Source of the DNA: Notolepis coatsorum | Taxonomy: Eukaryota; Chordata; Actinopteri; Aulopiformes; Paralepididae | DNA: 64,000 nt | Direction: 5' to 3' | NCBI GenBank assembly: GCA_963971535.1 | Contig: OZ020587.1 | Location: forward strand, 157,703,901-157,767,900 | Shown here: positions 22,958 through 33,447 of the stretch, piece by piece | Layout: each line of letters opens with the position of its first letter | Position numbering within the stretch: the stretch's first letter is position 1 | Translations under genes and position numbers: made by a program | The notes under the pieces: model-generated | Databases searched by the model: none | What the model was told of the DNA's origin: nothing | Seen by the model: the letters and a program-made list of their open reading frames with translations, nothing else

Positions 22958-23091
22958 TTTGTGGTGATACTTTTGTACCAGCAACACTTGAGGGGACGTA
23001 TCATAACCGCTCTGTGTTTTAAAGCATATTGAAAGAAGAAATGTCTCTCTTTCACCTCCTCCTCAACCCCATTACCCCCCTCTGCTCACAC

Positions 23092-23479
23092 TAGGGTTGA
23101 CCCCTATTAGTCGACTAATCGGTCGAAAGGAGCCGTAGTCGACTGCCAACCTCTTAGTCGAATACAAACATTTTTTTTTGAATTTATTTATCATTCTTTC
23201 CAAAAGAAAAGAGGCCTAGAAGCGTGGCTAACGCTAATGGCACGCATACCAGAGGCTAACTGCCTACGAAAACGGGCACAGAGGCACTGAAAGAGGATTT
23301 CACTCGTCTAATGAACACACTAAACTAGACAAATATCAAGATGTATCCATCAGTGGACCAATTGCATACTTTTGCAGAGGACAAGAAGCATTCAGTCGAC
23401 TCCTTCAGACATTAGGCACCCCCACAGCCCAAATGGAATGATACAAAAATGTAAATATATATATTTTTTTAATATTAAA

Positions 23480-23541
<62 letters not shown>

Positions 23542-23622
23542 TACCATTAGTCGACTAACGGCAAATTTTGGCGAATCATAGTCGACCATCCAAATCCTTA
23601 GTCGGGGACAGCCCTACTGTGC
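23092..23622. mobile_element. hAT-type MITE with TAGTCGAC-rich inverted ends
   Basis: Left end 'TAGGGTTGACCCCTATTAG', right end (reverse complement) 'TAGGGCTGTCCCCGACTA'. Both arms carry the 'AGTCGACTA' motif typical of a widespread fish non-autonomous element. A TA-dinucleotide run at about 23487-23533 lies inside. I could not fix a clean 8-bp target duplication, so the hAT call rests on the ends. Confidence 0.6.
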
Positions 23623-23894
23623 AGTGAAGTGCTCAAACGAACGTCAACACACGCGGGAGGCAGGTGAAGGAGGTAGAATCTGTAATGCATCTGTCAAACA
23701 GCGCCCTCTAGGCAAAACAGCCCAGTGCTTGGTATTGCGCTTTGTTTACATTCTTTTGTTTTGGTTTGACATGTGGGTTGGAGTTTAGTAACTTATCATA
23801 CGGTGTGGATGTCTCCAGACGTCTCCAGGTAGAGTCTGAGGTGTGGGTTGGAGTTTAGTAACTTATCATACGGTGTGGATGGGTTAGGGTTAGT

Positions 23895-24060
23895 ATAGTA
23901 TAATATAATAATAATAACAATACTAATAACAATAATATAATAACTTTATTTATATAGCACCTTTCACACATGGAATGCAGCCCAAAGTGCCCCACAGCAA
24001 ATGGCACAAAATGAACATGGGCATAAAACGTGCACACAGCTGACAGAATAAAAGCAATGC
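23895..24060 (-). mobile_element. LINE 3'-end fragment
   Basis: 'aataataat...ctttatttatatagcacctttca' is the reverse complement of a common fish LINE 3' terminus (...GCACTTT...GTGCTATATAAATAAAG). Same tail type as at 51494 and 56041. No coding part remains. Confidence 0.6.
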
Positions 24061-24092
24061 ATGAAGTGCAGACATAAGAATAGGTATAAAAA

Positions 24093-24227
24093 GTCTGTAG
24101 TGTGGTAGTGAAAGTGTTAACCTTCTGTAGTGTAGTAGTGAAATGGTTAACCTTCTGTAGTGTGGTAGTGAAGGGTTCATCTTCTGTAGTGTGGTAGTGA
24201 AAGGGCTAACCTTCTGTAGTTGGCAGT
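24093..24227. repeat. 30-bp minisatellite, piece 1 of 4
   Basis: Unit 'ttctgtagtgtggtagtg' + 'aaagggttaacc'. Ends at 24227, inside a unit, where the LTR-like insertion starts. The array continues at 26553. Confidence 0.9.
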
Positions 24228-26552
24228 TGTAACTGAGGGGTACAATTCCCTGACTGTATTGAATAAGTATGGTATCATTAAACCACTACTGAGTTATGTA
24301 CATTACTACTGGCCATACAGTACACATGTATATGAGATGAACACCCACACAATAACACGGCTTAACAAGAAAGTACTGTTTATAATATTTATTAGAAGAG
24401 CACCAAGATTATCTTACATTTATTAAGAATGAGAGCTGCGCTTGTAAGGCGAAGAATGTGCATGAATAGGTCAAGAGCGTAAGTCCATGAGCATATTACG
24501 AAGGGGATAATTAATACCACCTGTAGCAGAAGAATTATATAAGGTACACTAGTGGGTCAGCTGGAGATACTAGGGGGGTTCCCTCCGGTTGTAAGCCAGC
24601 AGGGGAGAGGATTTGTCGGTAGCAAAAGTCTGGATCAACGAGGAATAAGGAGACTCCAGGTACAGGAGACGGTGCAATAATCCCTTGATCCGTAGACAAA
24701 GCAACAGCTATTCTCCGGTATGCACTGCCGCATGGATGAAAGCTAGCCAGCCTCAGAGTCCTAGAGGCGGGCTCGACGGGGCTCCTCACAGGGTAAATCC
24801 CACACGGTAGTGGGGGTAGACGATTCTCTGCTCCAGCAGCCACAGGACCAAAGCAATATAATCCAGCCGAAAAGGGCTCTGTAGTCGTCGGTGTAGGTTA
24901 TCCAGTGTACATATCCACACGGTTCTCGTCTAGGGCTCCTCGGATGACGGCACAAGGTTAGGCCGCCCAGCCTGGATAAGCACGCTAGCTCGGTACGAGG
25001 AAACGTTGGTAATGCTGGACACTGTAGAACGGTAGCCGCACGATACACTATACATAATAGACTAGAGCTGCCGCGGTATTGATGTTTTCCTTACCGCACA
25101 AATTTGCAAAATATTTCCTACCGCCGCGGTTATTACACACACACAAAAAAAAAGTTTGAATACATTTTTTTTGTAGTCTACTCTTTATAGCATATAGCCT
25201 GCCTCTAGTCTAAATGTCTATCTTTAGAGGATGACTTTGCAGCATGAATATTGTTTGGGATTCGGCATGCACGCATTCGTTATTAAAAGTGAAACACGGA
25301 TTCGAAGTCTCCCCTCGGTGTCGCGAGCAGGGGTGGTAGCGGCGCGCCCGCCGGTTACCCCCCCCGACCCTTTCTTCTTCTTATTATTATAACGTTACTA
25401 CTTATGATTACAAAGGCATTCGATTTGTGGCATTAACGTTAGTATAGTTACACGTTCGTATTTACCGGACCATAGCAAGGCAAGCGTTACTCAATTAATA
25501 TCTAAGTTCCTTTCTTTGCTCAGAGCGTGCCGAGTTGTACCCATTCTGCGGTCTGTTAATAAAGTTTTCAATCAGACAAGTGTATAGAACGAAGGGCTTT
25601 TATTATAACATTTCGTTGCAGTAAAATCATTATGCCTCGTTCCCTGAGGAGCGACGGCGTCGGTAATCCACTCCGGTCTCCGGTGGGAGCTAACGTACTA
25701 TTAGCCGTGTTGGGACTGTGAGCTCTGATCAATGGCTCATGGCTGAGATTCAGGAAGTAAAAGCACTGCAAGATGCTCCAGCATGTGACGCGTATCTCTT
25801 CTGACCAATCAGTGGTCTGCAGTGTTTCATGTGACTTTTCTGGTACCCAATAGGGTCGCTTGGAATCTCGACAGAGAAGTAGGGTATATCTGCAGAGCCG
25901 CAAGCCCAACGAGAGCGTAATAATAATAATAATATAATAAAAAACAGCGGTGATGCCGGTATTCAGCCCAACGCTGCGGTGGGCATGATGTAACAGCGAT
26001 ACCGCGGTAATACAGATACCGCGGCAGCTCTATAATAGACTATTACTTAATAATAGAATAGGTCGAACTCGACGATACAGCGTTAAACTCTGACACTTCA
26101 GCTATCAATTCGCACGCGGTCTCAAGGCTCTATTTCGGGGCAAAACGGGCCCACTTCACAGCACGTTGTATCGTGGTGAAGGCTTCAACTTGTTACGGTA
26201 ACTCACTTTTAGACTAAGATTACTGCTGTATCCACCTGCGCCGTATTTATACGTAAGGTGAATAATCTAGTACTGGCCTTATTTCTGTCTCGTATTACTG
26301 CGCAAACCTGGGCATGTTGAGACATGTCTTAGCGGTGACTTTGAACTAGACATTGGGGGTATGGCCGTGGCGCCTAGGGGTTCGCTGTCCAATAGGAGAA
26401 CGAATATTATGGTCTGGCCTGTACTAGGTAAAGGGATATTCCGTGTATATGTACAAAGAATATACAAGGGATATCAGACGATATACAAATACTATACAAT
26501 ATATCTCAAGTAATAAATATATATATTCGGTTTAATCTGACCCTTTGTAACA
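24228..26552. mobile_element. Probable solo LTR (TG...CA, 5-bp duplication)
   Basis: Starts 'TGTAACTG' and ends 'TTTGTAACA', flanked by perfect GCAGT duplications (24223-24227 and 26553-26557), inside the 30-bp minisatellite. Net length without the nested element is ~1.35 kb. No gag or pol is present. TG...CA with a 5-bp duplication is the signature of an LTR insertion reduced by recombination. The family is unknown and the orientation is not determined. Confidence 0.6.
25063..26032. mobile_element. hAT-like element nested in the LTR
   Basis: Inverted ends 'TAGAGCTGCCGCGGTA' / 'TACCGCGGCAGCTCTA', flanked by a perfect 8-bp duplication TAATAGAC (25055-25062 and 26033-26040). Length 970 bp. A small LINE tail ('acccattctgcggtctg' with 'ttaataaagttttc', 25538-25572) lies within and matches the 3' end of the LINE at 59620-59670. 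A 113-codon minus-strand open frame (25568-25909) matches nothing I recognise. Confidence 0.8.
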
Positions 26553-26745
26553 GCAGTGAAAGGGTTAACCTTCTGTAGTGTGGTAGTGAAAGGGTTAACC
26601 TTCTGTAGTGTGGTAGTGAAAGGTTAACCTTCTGTAGTGTGGTAGTGAAAGGTTAACCTTCTGTAGTGTGGTAGTGAAAGGGTTAACCTTCTGTAGTCGG
26701 GTAGTGAAAGGGCTAACCTTCTGTAGTTGGCAGTGAAAGGGTTAA
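26553..26745. repeat. 30-bp minisatellite, piece 2 of 4
   Basis: Same 'ctgtagtgtggtagtgaaag' unit as 24093-24227, about 6 copies. Ends at a TTAA (26742-26745). Confidence 0.9.
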
Positions 26746-26856
26746 TATAGTAAAAGGGGTAAATGGTTCTACCTTTAAGAACCAGATGTATCTAGTACCC
26801 TGCGTTGTGATTTGTCCGTCTGTTAAACCCCTAATAATTAAAAAGACCTTCACGGT

Positions 26857-27345
26857 TGTTACGTATTACTTTCACATGGTGGAGGGATACTTACTGTCTG
26901 TGGTGCATATTCACATTGTGGTTAAGTGTGCTGTCACTAATTGGTGGTTTAATTGATACACACTTCTGTTTTCTTTCTGTTGTCATTTCCATGTAGTTAA
27001 AATGGCCGCTTTTCTAATTGATCACAGGTGTGGTGATGAGGCACCACGCCCTACAAATGCAGAGTGCAGGCTGCAGTTCGTCTCCCACTTCACAAGAGAT
27101 GTCAGCTCACCAGAGTCTCATCTGCTCTCACTGCTGCTATTTTTGCTGTTTGTTCTATTTTGGCCTATGTGCCTTAGTTTTGTTATTGACCTTTGGCGTC
27201 TGGAACACCCAGCTCTCACCCTTTTGTGCATTTAAATAGCTGTTCCAATAAATAGTGTTATTTTTGATAAACTCCTGTCTTGTCCTGTGTCCACCACTTT
27301 GCATTCAAGGCCTACACGAGCCATACTTTAGGCTTGAATGTAACA
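26857..27345 (+). repeat. 5' LTR
   Basis: Begins 'TGTTACGTATTAC' and ends 'TTGAATGTAACA'. 'AATAAA' near 27248 may be the polyadenylation signal. It ends directly at the primer-binding-like 'TGGGGGCTC'. Short open frames inside are not coding. Confidence 0.9.
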
Positions 27346-28721
27346 TGGGGGCTCTAGCCGGTCTTCAAACAGGTGAGTATGCTCTTAATTTATAATTTGA
27401 TTTGACCACTTATATGCTGTTTAAATATTTAGTTTAGTGGACACCACAAGTAGGTACTTTCATTGTTTTCTGGCTGTGTTTAGCTTCCTGTGTACCACGT
27501 AACCCTGGGGCAGTCATTGAAGTGATTAGTACCATATATTTGTCTTGTACTATACTATATACTTGACGGGTATATGGTCGATATGATCTTTGGCTGGTAG
27601 CAGGTGTGGTTGAAGAAAGCTAGGTCTACAGTGCGTTAGCTTTCAGTATAGGTAGGTTAGGGGGCCGGAGAATATAGTTAGTGTGTTAGGACCTGATGTA
27701 AGTGTTTTTGTTAGATTAGACATGTGGTGGGCCTAGCAGTCCTTCTTTGACTGCAGTGTAGGTTTTAGAAGCTATTTGTGAGTCATATCAGATTGTATGG
27801 AGCACCTGTTTGAATTGTTTGGATTTGTTTGTTTGAGTTTGTTTATTGGTTGAGTGTAACACAGGAGGTTTTGCCTCACTTTTGTTTGTGTTGCTGAAAA
27901 GCGTTTGTTCCATTATTTTTGGGATAAATGTCTATGTATGCATTATTGAGCTTGACCTTTTGATCCACTATGTGTTATGCCGTGTGTCTTAAATACAGTG
28001 ATTTGTTTTGCGTGCTGACATGAAATGTCGTGTTTTAAACTACTGCTTGTGAGTTTAATTGTGTGCTATGTTATGCCGTGTATCTTAAATCAGTCATTTA
28101 ATTACGTGCTAACCTTTTTGTGGATACAGGGAAAATTGGAATTTGAACCCCAGGTCGTAGGAACGGTGGGTGAGTTGCTTGTGTTTAGGATATTGAACTA
28201 TATCCCTTATTGTGGTGCACAGTTAATTGTTGTATTCATTTGTTGTCGTTTACTGTGGATAGTAAGAATGACGTTGGGCATTGATGATTTTGTTGCAGAG
28301 CCAACAATGGCTAAGGTAAAAAAAAAAATTCAAAGGATGAGTTAATACAGGTAGCTACTAGGTTTTCAATAGACCTCGATGCAGGCCAGAAAAAGGAGAA
28401 CTTGTTAAGTCAATTAATTGAGGAACTGAATACACTGGAGGTTTTTGGTGTGGCTGCAGGTAAAACTCTGGAGGAGGAGGGAGAGTGCTTTGAGCTACCG
28501 CGTGGGCGGGATGAGGAGCTTAGGACAGGGCGTGAGCTTGCAGCTGTTAACAAGGCAGACCGTGAGGACCTTGAAGCTAGCGAGATGAGGAGAGCAGCTG
28601 CAGCCAGGGCAGAACGTGAGGCCCAGGAAGCTATTGAGGAAGCTGCTGGGGTGAGAAGAGCAGCTGCTGCCCAGGCCCAGGAAGCTATTGAGGTGGCACA
28701 GGAGGTATGCGCCCAGGCAGC

Positions 28722-30058
28722 GTGAATATTAAAGGCAACCAACTTGTGTTCGGCTTTTCTCTGATTGGCCGCGCCCCCCCGCCCCCACGCGCAGGCAAGC
28801 GCAGTCGTCCCACGTCCCAAATTAAATCCAAGGAGCGAGCGGCAGCAAAAACTAGAACTAGAAAGCGTAACGTTATTATGTTTCGCGTTCCATTGATTAA
28901 CGCCATTACCTGCTGTGCTGTAGGAATCAGAGGTACAGTAAGTTACAGTAGGTGTAGGTTACATGTTTAATCAAAGCCCATACAATTTTTTAGATGAATG
29001 ATTGTGGATATAATATAGAAAACACATCATTATGATATTGTCAGAGGGAGAGGCATGACTTCGCGACAGCCATATTAGACACTCACTGTACATCAGTGTG
29101 GAACTGTAACGTTATATGTTATTTCGCCCGTGGAGGCTGCTGAGCCTGAAGCGCCAGCGGGGCGACGCGGTGGTTTATCCCCGGCTTTCGTGCGCCGCCG
29201 CCGGCTTGATACAGCTTCAGCAGCAGCAGCGGCGGTGCTCTGTTGTAGGAAGCCCTTCAATGACAGCGGCGCGCTCTCATATTTTGCGAATGCATAAACT
29301 ATATCTTAAATTATGGCTATGTGTCTAATATGGCTGTCGCTTATCAATGACTTCGCGACAGCCATATTAGACACTCACTGTACATCAGTGTGGAACTGTA
29401 ACGTTATATGTTATTTCGCCCGTGGAGGCTGCTGAGCCTGAAGCGCCAGCGGGGCGACGCAGTGGTTTATCCCCGGCTTTCGTGCGCCGCCGCCGGCTTG
29501 ATACAGCTTCAGCAGCAGCAGCGGCGGTGCTCTGTTGTAGGAAGCCCTTCAATGACAGCGGCGCGCTCTCATATTTTGCGAATGCATAAACTATATCTTA
29601 AATTATGGCTATGTGTCTAATATGGCTGTCGCTTATCAATGACTTCGCGACAGCCATATTAGACACATCGCCATAATTTAAGATATAGTTTATGCATTCG
29701 CAAATATGAGAGCTCTGTCATTGAAGTGGGTGGTGGCAGCATTACTAACAGTAGCGATTTTTATTGTTTTGTCATGACCAAACATAATCCCAACATAAAT
29801 AGGAGGTGTACTGTATGTCAAATGTCGGTCATGTGGTGGAAGAGTTTAGTACAGTCACACAACAGAACACCGCTGTAGTACAGTCACACAACAGAACACC
29901 GCTGTAGTACAGTCACACAACAGAACACCGCTGGTTCGACCAGCGCTTCTGCCATGCCGCAAGGGCGTGTGCTAGTGGATTGATTGATTGGCCGTGTGGC
30001 CAATCAGAGAAACGCTGAACGAAAAGCTGAACACAAGTTGGTTGCCTTTAATATTCAC
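28722..30058. mobile_element. Inverted-end element with 13-bp flanking duplication
   Basis: Ends 'GTGAATATTAAAGGCAACC' and its inverse. Both sides carry the same 13 bp, GCGCCCAGGCAGC (28709-28721 and 30059-30071). Removing the element and one copy restores the gag reading frame. Interior is three copies of a 292-bp unit and a 27-29-bp triplicate at about 29864-29935; no transposase. The duplication is longer than those usual for known DNA-transposon superfamilies. Confidence 0.75.
29056..29730. repeat. 292-bp tandem units with inverted ends
   Basis: Unit starts at 29056, 29348 and 29640 (exact 292 bp). Each unit has 'GCGACAGCCATATTAGACAC' near its left and the inverse near its right. The third is truncated and inverted internally. 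The first two copies differ by about one base. A 'ttaaattatggctatgtgtc' stretch also occurs at 39604-39623. Confidence 0.85.
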
Positions 30059-30433
30059 GCGCCCAGGCAGCATATGACCGGGAGATGGCGATGCGTAATG
30101 TAGGTGGTGCTGGTGCTATACATGTGCATCGGGAGCCGGGTTTTGACATGGCTAGGCAGAAAAGCATGGTTCCGTTTTTTTTGGAAAGGGACGTCGATAG
30201 TTTTTTTTTATTATTTGAGGACATAGCTGGCAGTTGCGGCTGACCAGCAGATAAATGGACTATCCTCATGCAAAGTGCTTTGCGCGGTAAGGCACAGATC
30301 GTGTATGCGTCGATGTATCCTAATAATAGGGATTATGCTTTGGTGAAACAGGCTATCCTTAAAGCCTATGAATTGGTCCCTGAGGCTTACCGCCAGAAAT
30401 TTTGCAATTTAAGGAAACAAATCTCAGTCTTTT

Positions 30434-32584
30434 GTGGAGTTTGTGAGGGAAAAGCGGTTGCTTTTTGACCGGTGGTGTGCAGCGGAAAAGGTCACCACAG
30501 TGGAGGAGATTAGGGACCTAGTCTTATTAGAGGAATTCAAGGTATATGGCGTCTCTGAGGATATTGCCATGTACTTAAATGAGAGGAAAGTCGGGACCTG
30601 TTCAGCAGCGGCGGTCCTGGCTGATGAGTATGTTTTGACCCACAGGACGTCTTTTGAGAGACAGCATTATCCTGTGCATGATGTGGGGAGGCCGAAATGG
30701 ACTCCCAATAGGCCTACGGTGTCCAGTGCTGGGGGTAGTGGTAAGTTTAATGGGGCATGGGGAAGCGATGATGCCCGGAAGTGCCAGGATTGTGGGAGTG
30801 CAGGACATGTGATGGGAAATTGTTATCGTTTGCACCCAGAAAAGCGCCCGTCTAACCCACCCAGACCAGTGATGTTGATAAATACACCTGTACGTAACCC
30901 TGTTGTTCTGTCTCCACTAGATGGCAAAGGAGTGGATGACCTTTACACACCTTTCAGGAGTAAAGGGTTTGTTTCATTGACAGAGGGAGGTCCTAAAGTA
31001 CCGGTTTCAATTCTCCGTGATACTGGCGCATCCCAATCTTTTGTTCAAAGTAGTGTCCTGCCCTTTACGCACCACTCAGAGTTGGGTGCAGGGGTTGTTA
31101 TTGAGGCTTTTGGAATGCACGATGAATGTGCCGTGCCGCTGCATAATGTCTTTCTTGATTGTGCCCTAGTGTCAGGACCAGTGGTGATCGGAGTGGCGGC
31201 TGGCAAACTCCCTATGCAGGGGGTAACGTTGCTCTTGGGCAATGACTTGGCTGGAGGTAAAGTACTAGTGAAGCCGGAGGTGACATGCATGCCAGATACT
31301 CAAGTGGCGGAGCAGTATCTCGGGGGCTTCCCAGCCTTTACGGTGGCTGAGGCCACAGACGACTTGGAGGGGGAGTATGAGGAGGATGAGAGTGAGAAGG
31401 ATGCTGTGAGGAATGTTGCTACTTCATGTGGCACCGTTTCTGATATTTCATGTGGCACCATTCTGGTTGAGGAGGCTACAAGGCCAGAATTGGGCTGCCA
31501 GCCTTCCTACAGTGGCTCTAACATTCGTGATGTGTCACTTTTCAGTGGTGATGATCCCGGTATGTCGGTTAGAGGTTCTGTTGTTTGTTCACATGACCGC
31601 ACTGACAATCTGCCAGGCACTGGGTATGCTAGTCAACCTAGTTACCTGTGTCCTGTACAGCGAGAGCAGCCTTCACGACCTAGCCTACGGTGTGGCAACC
31701 ATTTTGGTCGTGTTGGTGCTAATGCATGTGTCTCCGTTTTGTGTCACGACGTTGTTACTGTGTGTGCCACCATTTTGGCTTGTGACAGTGGAAACAAATC
31801 GGGCACCTTTTTGTCTCATGACACTGTTGCTGTGTGTGACACCATTGTTGCTCATGACGGTCCTATTTTTTGTGACACTGTTTTGGCTCATGACGGTGCA
31901 ATTTCTTCTGACACCATTGTTGCTCATGACAGTGCTAATTTTTGTGGCACCATTTTGAGTCACATTGTTGATGAGTGTGCCACCATTTTGGTTCCTGACC
32001 ATGCTGTTTTTTGTGACGCCATTTTGGGTGGTGCTCCAGATATATTTGTGCCTGATGTGATGTTGCTATGTTCCAGGGACGGTGAGGACGTGCCTGCTCT
32101 GGATGTTCGTGAATCACAGTCTCCTGTACAGCTGACGGGGGTACAGCCCTCAGTACGGTCTCCTGTACTGGCAGTGCCAGGTGGGGAGGAGATGGGCGCT
32201 GTGATGGTACCGGGGAAGTGTGCTGACTTTAGTTTTCCTGTTGGTTGTCCTGAGCGCAATGGGTTTGTTTTTTCTCAAGTGAGTGGTTCCAGTTTGCTGT
32301 CTCCTTTTGATGGGTCGGTGTCGGTGGAGCGGCCTGTTGAGGTGGAGCCTGTGTTTTGTTTTCCTGTTTTCTGTCCTGAGAGCAGTGGGTCTCATGCTGA
32401 CTCCAGTTTATTGTTTGTCAGGTCTGTATCGGCGGAGGGACCTGTTGTCATTAGTTTGTTTGGTGATGTGTTGGTGGGTGGATTGACTTCTAGACCTTGC
32501 GCCTCGGTAGGGGCTGAGTGGGGTTTAGTTGCCCAGATGTTTCCACCGGCTCCGCTCCATCCAGGCCCAGCTGTATGCATTTGA
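30434..32584 (+). CDS. Gag C-terminus and aspartic protease of the LTR element
   Basis: A 716-codon open frame. Residues 1-75 ('FVREKRLLFDRWC', 'DLVLLEEFK', 'VLADEYVLTH') resemble the SCAN-like capsid region of Gmr1-type gypsy elements. A CCHC zinc knuckle C-x2-C-x4-H-x4-C lies at residues ~117-130. An aspartic protease has its catalytic 'DTGA' at ~196 and the flap/second half to ~300. Residues ~340-560 are repetitive, with a recurring 'CDTILAHDG'-like motif every ~14-15 residues. It ends before any reverse transcriptase. The true start lies in the upstream gag frame, so the ATG at 30434 is only the first in this frame. Role: particle formation and self-cleavage in the retroelement cycle. Confidence 0.8.
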   Translation: MEFVREKRLLFDRWCAAEKVTTVEEIRDLVLLEEFKVYGVSEDIAMYLNERKVGTCSAAAVLADEYVLTHRTSFERQHYPVHDVGRPKWTPNRPTVSSAGGSGKFNGAWGSDDARKCQDCGSAGHVMGNCYRLHPEKRPSNPPRPVMLINTPVRNPVVLSPLDGKGVDDLYTPFRSKGFVSLTEGGPKVPVSILRDTGASQSFVQSSVLPFTHHSELGAGVVIEAFGMHDECAVPLHNVFLDCALVSGPVVIGVAAGKLPMQGVTLLLGNDLAGGKVLVKPEVTCMPDTQVAEQYLGGFPAFTVAEATDDLEGEYEEDESEKDAVRNVATSCGTVSDISCGTILVEEATRPELGCQPSYSGSNIRDVSLFSGDDPGMSVRGSVVCSHDRTDNLPGTGYASQPSYLCPVQREQPSRPSLRCGNHFGRVGANACVSVLCHDVVTVCATILACDSGNKSGTFLSHDTVAVCDTIVAHDGPIFCDTVLAHDGAISSDTIVAHDSANFCGTILSHIVDECATILVPDHAVFCDAILGGAPDIFVPDVMLLCSRDGEDVPALDVRESQSPVQLTGVQPSVRSPVLAVPGGEEMGAVMVPGKCADFSFPVGCPERNGFVFSQVSGSSLLSPFDGSVSVERPVEVEPVFCFPVFCPESSGSHADSSLLFVRSVSAEGPVVISLFGDVLVGGLTSRPCASVGAEWGLVAQMFPPAPLHPGPAVCI

Positions 32585-32955
32585 GGGGTCTCGCTTGGGT
32601 GGGTATCAGGACAGGGTTGTTTGTGCTAAACAACGGTGTAAAATGTTCCTCAGTAGGGAGCATTCGACAGAGTTAAGTGTCGTGTTCGACAGGGGCCGAC
32701 CCGTTGGCACTTTGTGGTAGTGACTCACGGTATTTCCAGATTCGTGGGTCACGTTTTTTTTTTGTGTACAGTTGAGTGTGACTCTTGACCGGGGTTCACT
32801 CGACACAGTGCAGGCGCTGCACATGTTAGAGTGTGTGGTTGCGTTTTTTATAGGTAAGGTTGGTAAGTGTCCCCTTATTTATTTATGTTCATTCTCTTGG
32901 TGGTGGTTTCTTTGGGCTATAGTTGGGAGAAGAACATAAATCTTCGGTGTGGGGG

Positions 32956-33442
32956 TGTTACGTATTACTTTCACATGGTGGAGGGATACTTACTGTCTGT
33001 GGTGCATATTCACATTGTGGTTAAGTGTGCTGTCACTAATTGGTGGTTTAATTGATACACACTTCTGTTTTCTTTGTTGTCATTTCCATGTAGTTAAAAT
33101 GGCCGCTTTTCTAATTGATCACAGGTGTGGTGATGAGGCACCACGCCCTACAAATGCAGAGTGCAGGCTGCAGTTCGTCTCCCACTTCACAAGAGATGTC
33201 AGCTCACCAGAGTCTCATCTGCTCTCACTGCTGCTATTTTTGCTGTTTGTTCTATTTTGGCCTATGTGCCTTAGTTTTGTTATTGACCTTTGGCGTCTGG
33301 AACACCCAGCTCTCACCCTTTTGTGCATTTAAATAGCTGTTCCAATAAATAGTGTTATTTTTGATAAACTCCCGTCTTGTCCTGTGTCCACCACTTTGCA
33401 TTCAAGGCCTACACGAGCCATACTTTAGGCTTGAATGTAACA
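32956..33442 (+). repeat. 3' LTR
   Basis: Same sequence as 26857-27345 apart from a 2-bp deletion in the pyrimidine tract ('tttctttgttgtc') and a T/C change ('aactcccgtc'). Ends 'TGTAACA' followed by ATGGT. Confidence 0.9.
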
Positions 33443-33447
33443 ATGGT

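Larger units (their letters stand above)
28269..30433 (+). pseudogene. gag N-terminal region, broken
   Basis: From about 28269 the reading is an acidic N-terminal domain ('GIDDFVAEPTM', then 'LLSQLIEELNTL'), followed by a long charged, alanine-rich helix ('AEREAQEAIEEAAGVRRAA'). Defects: a frameshift in an A run near 28320, a 1.3-kb insertion at 28722-30058, an in-frame stop near 30240, and a frameshift near 30420. After the insertion the helix continues ('AYDREMAMRN'), followed by a capsid-like 'FFLERDVDSFFLLFEDIA' segment. Describes a retroelement capsid precursor; inactive. Confidence 0.7.
26857..33442 (+). mobile_element. Gag-pro LTR retrotransposon (Ty3/gypsy-like), lacks pol
   Basis: Two LTRs (489 and 487 bp) differ by only a 2-bp indel and a substitution that I can see. 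The 5-bp flanks are ACGGT / ATGGT. After the 5' LTR comes 'TGGGGGCTC' at 27346, like a tRNA-Pro primer site. A purine tract 'GGTGTGGGGG' precedes the 3' LTR. Coding DNA covers gag and an aspartic protease only; reverse transcriptase, RNase H and integrase are missing. It must have moved using enzymes supplied by a relative. Confidence 0.85.

Noticed and set aside
21856..23032. Three overlapping open frames of 297-388 codons with tryptophan/glycine repeats
   Set aside because: They are the three frames of a 23-bp minisatellite lacking stops; there is no unique coding sequence.
23372..23589. Tyrosine/isoleucine-repeat frames on both strands
   Set aside because: Produced by the TA microsatellite inside a MITE; the same holds at 2575-2808 and 47892-48175.
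28402..28725. Independent alanine/glutamate-rich protein gene
   Set aside because: It is the coiled-coil part of the LTR element's gag, cut off by an insertion.
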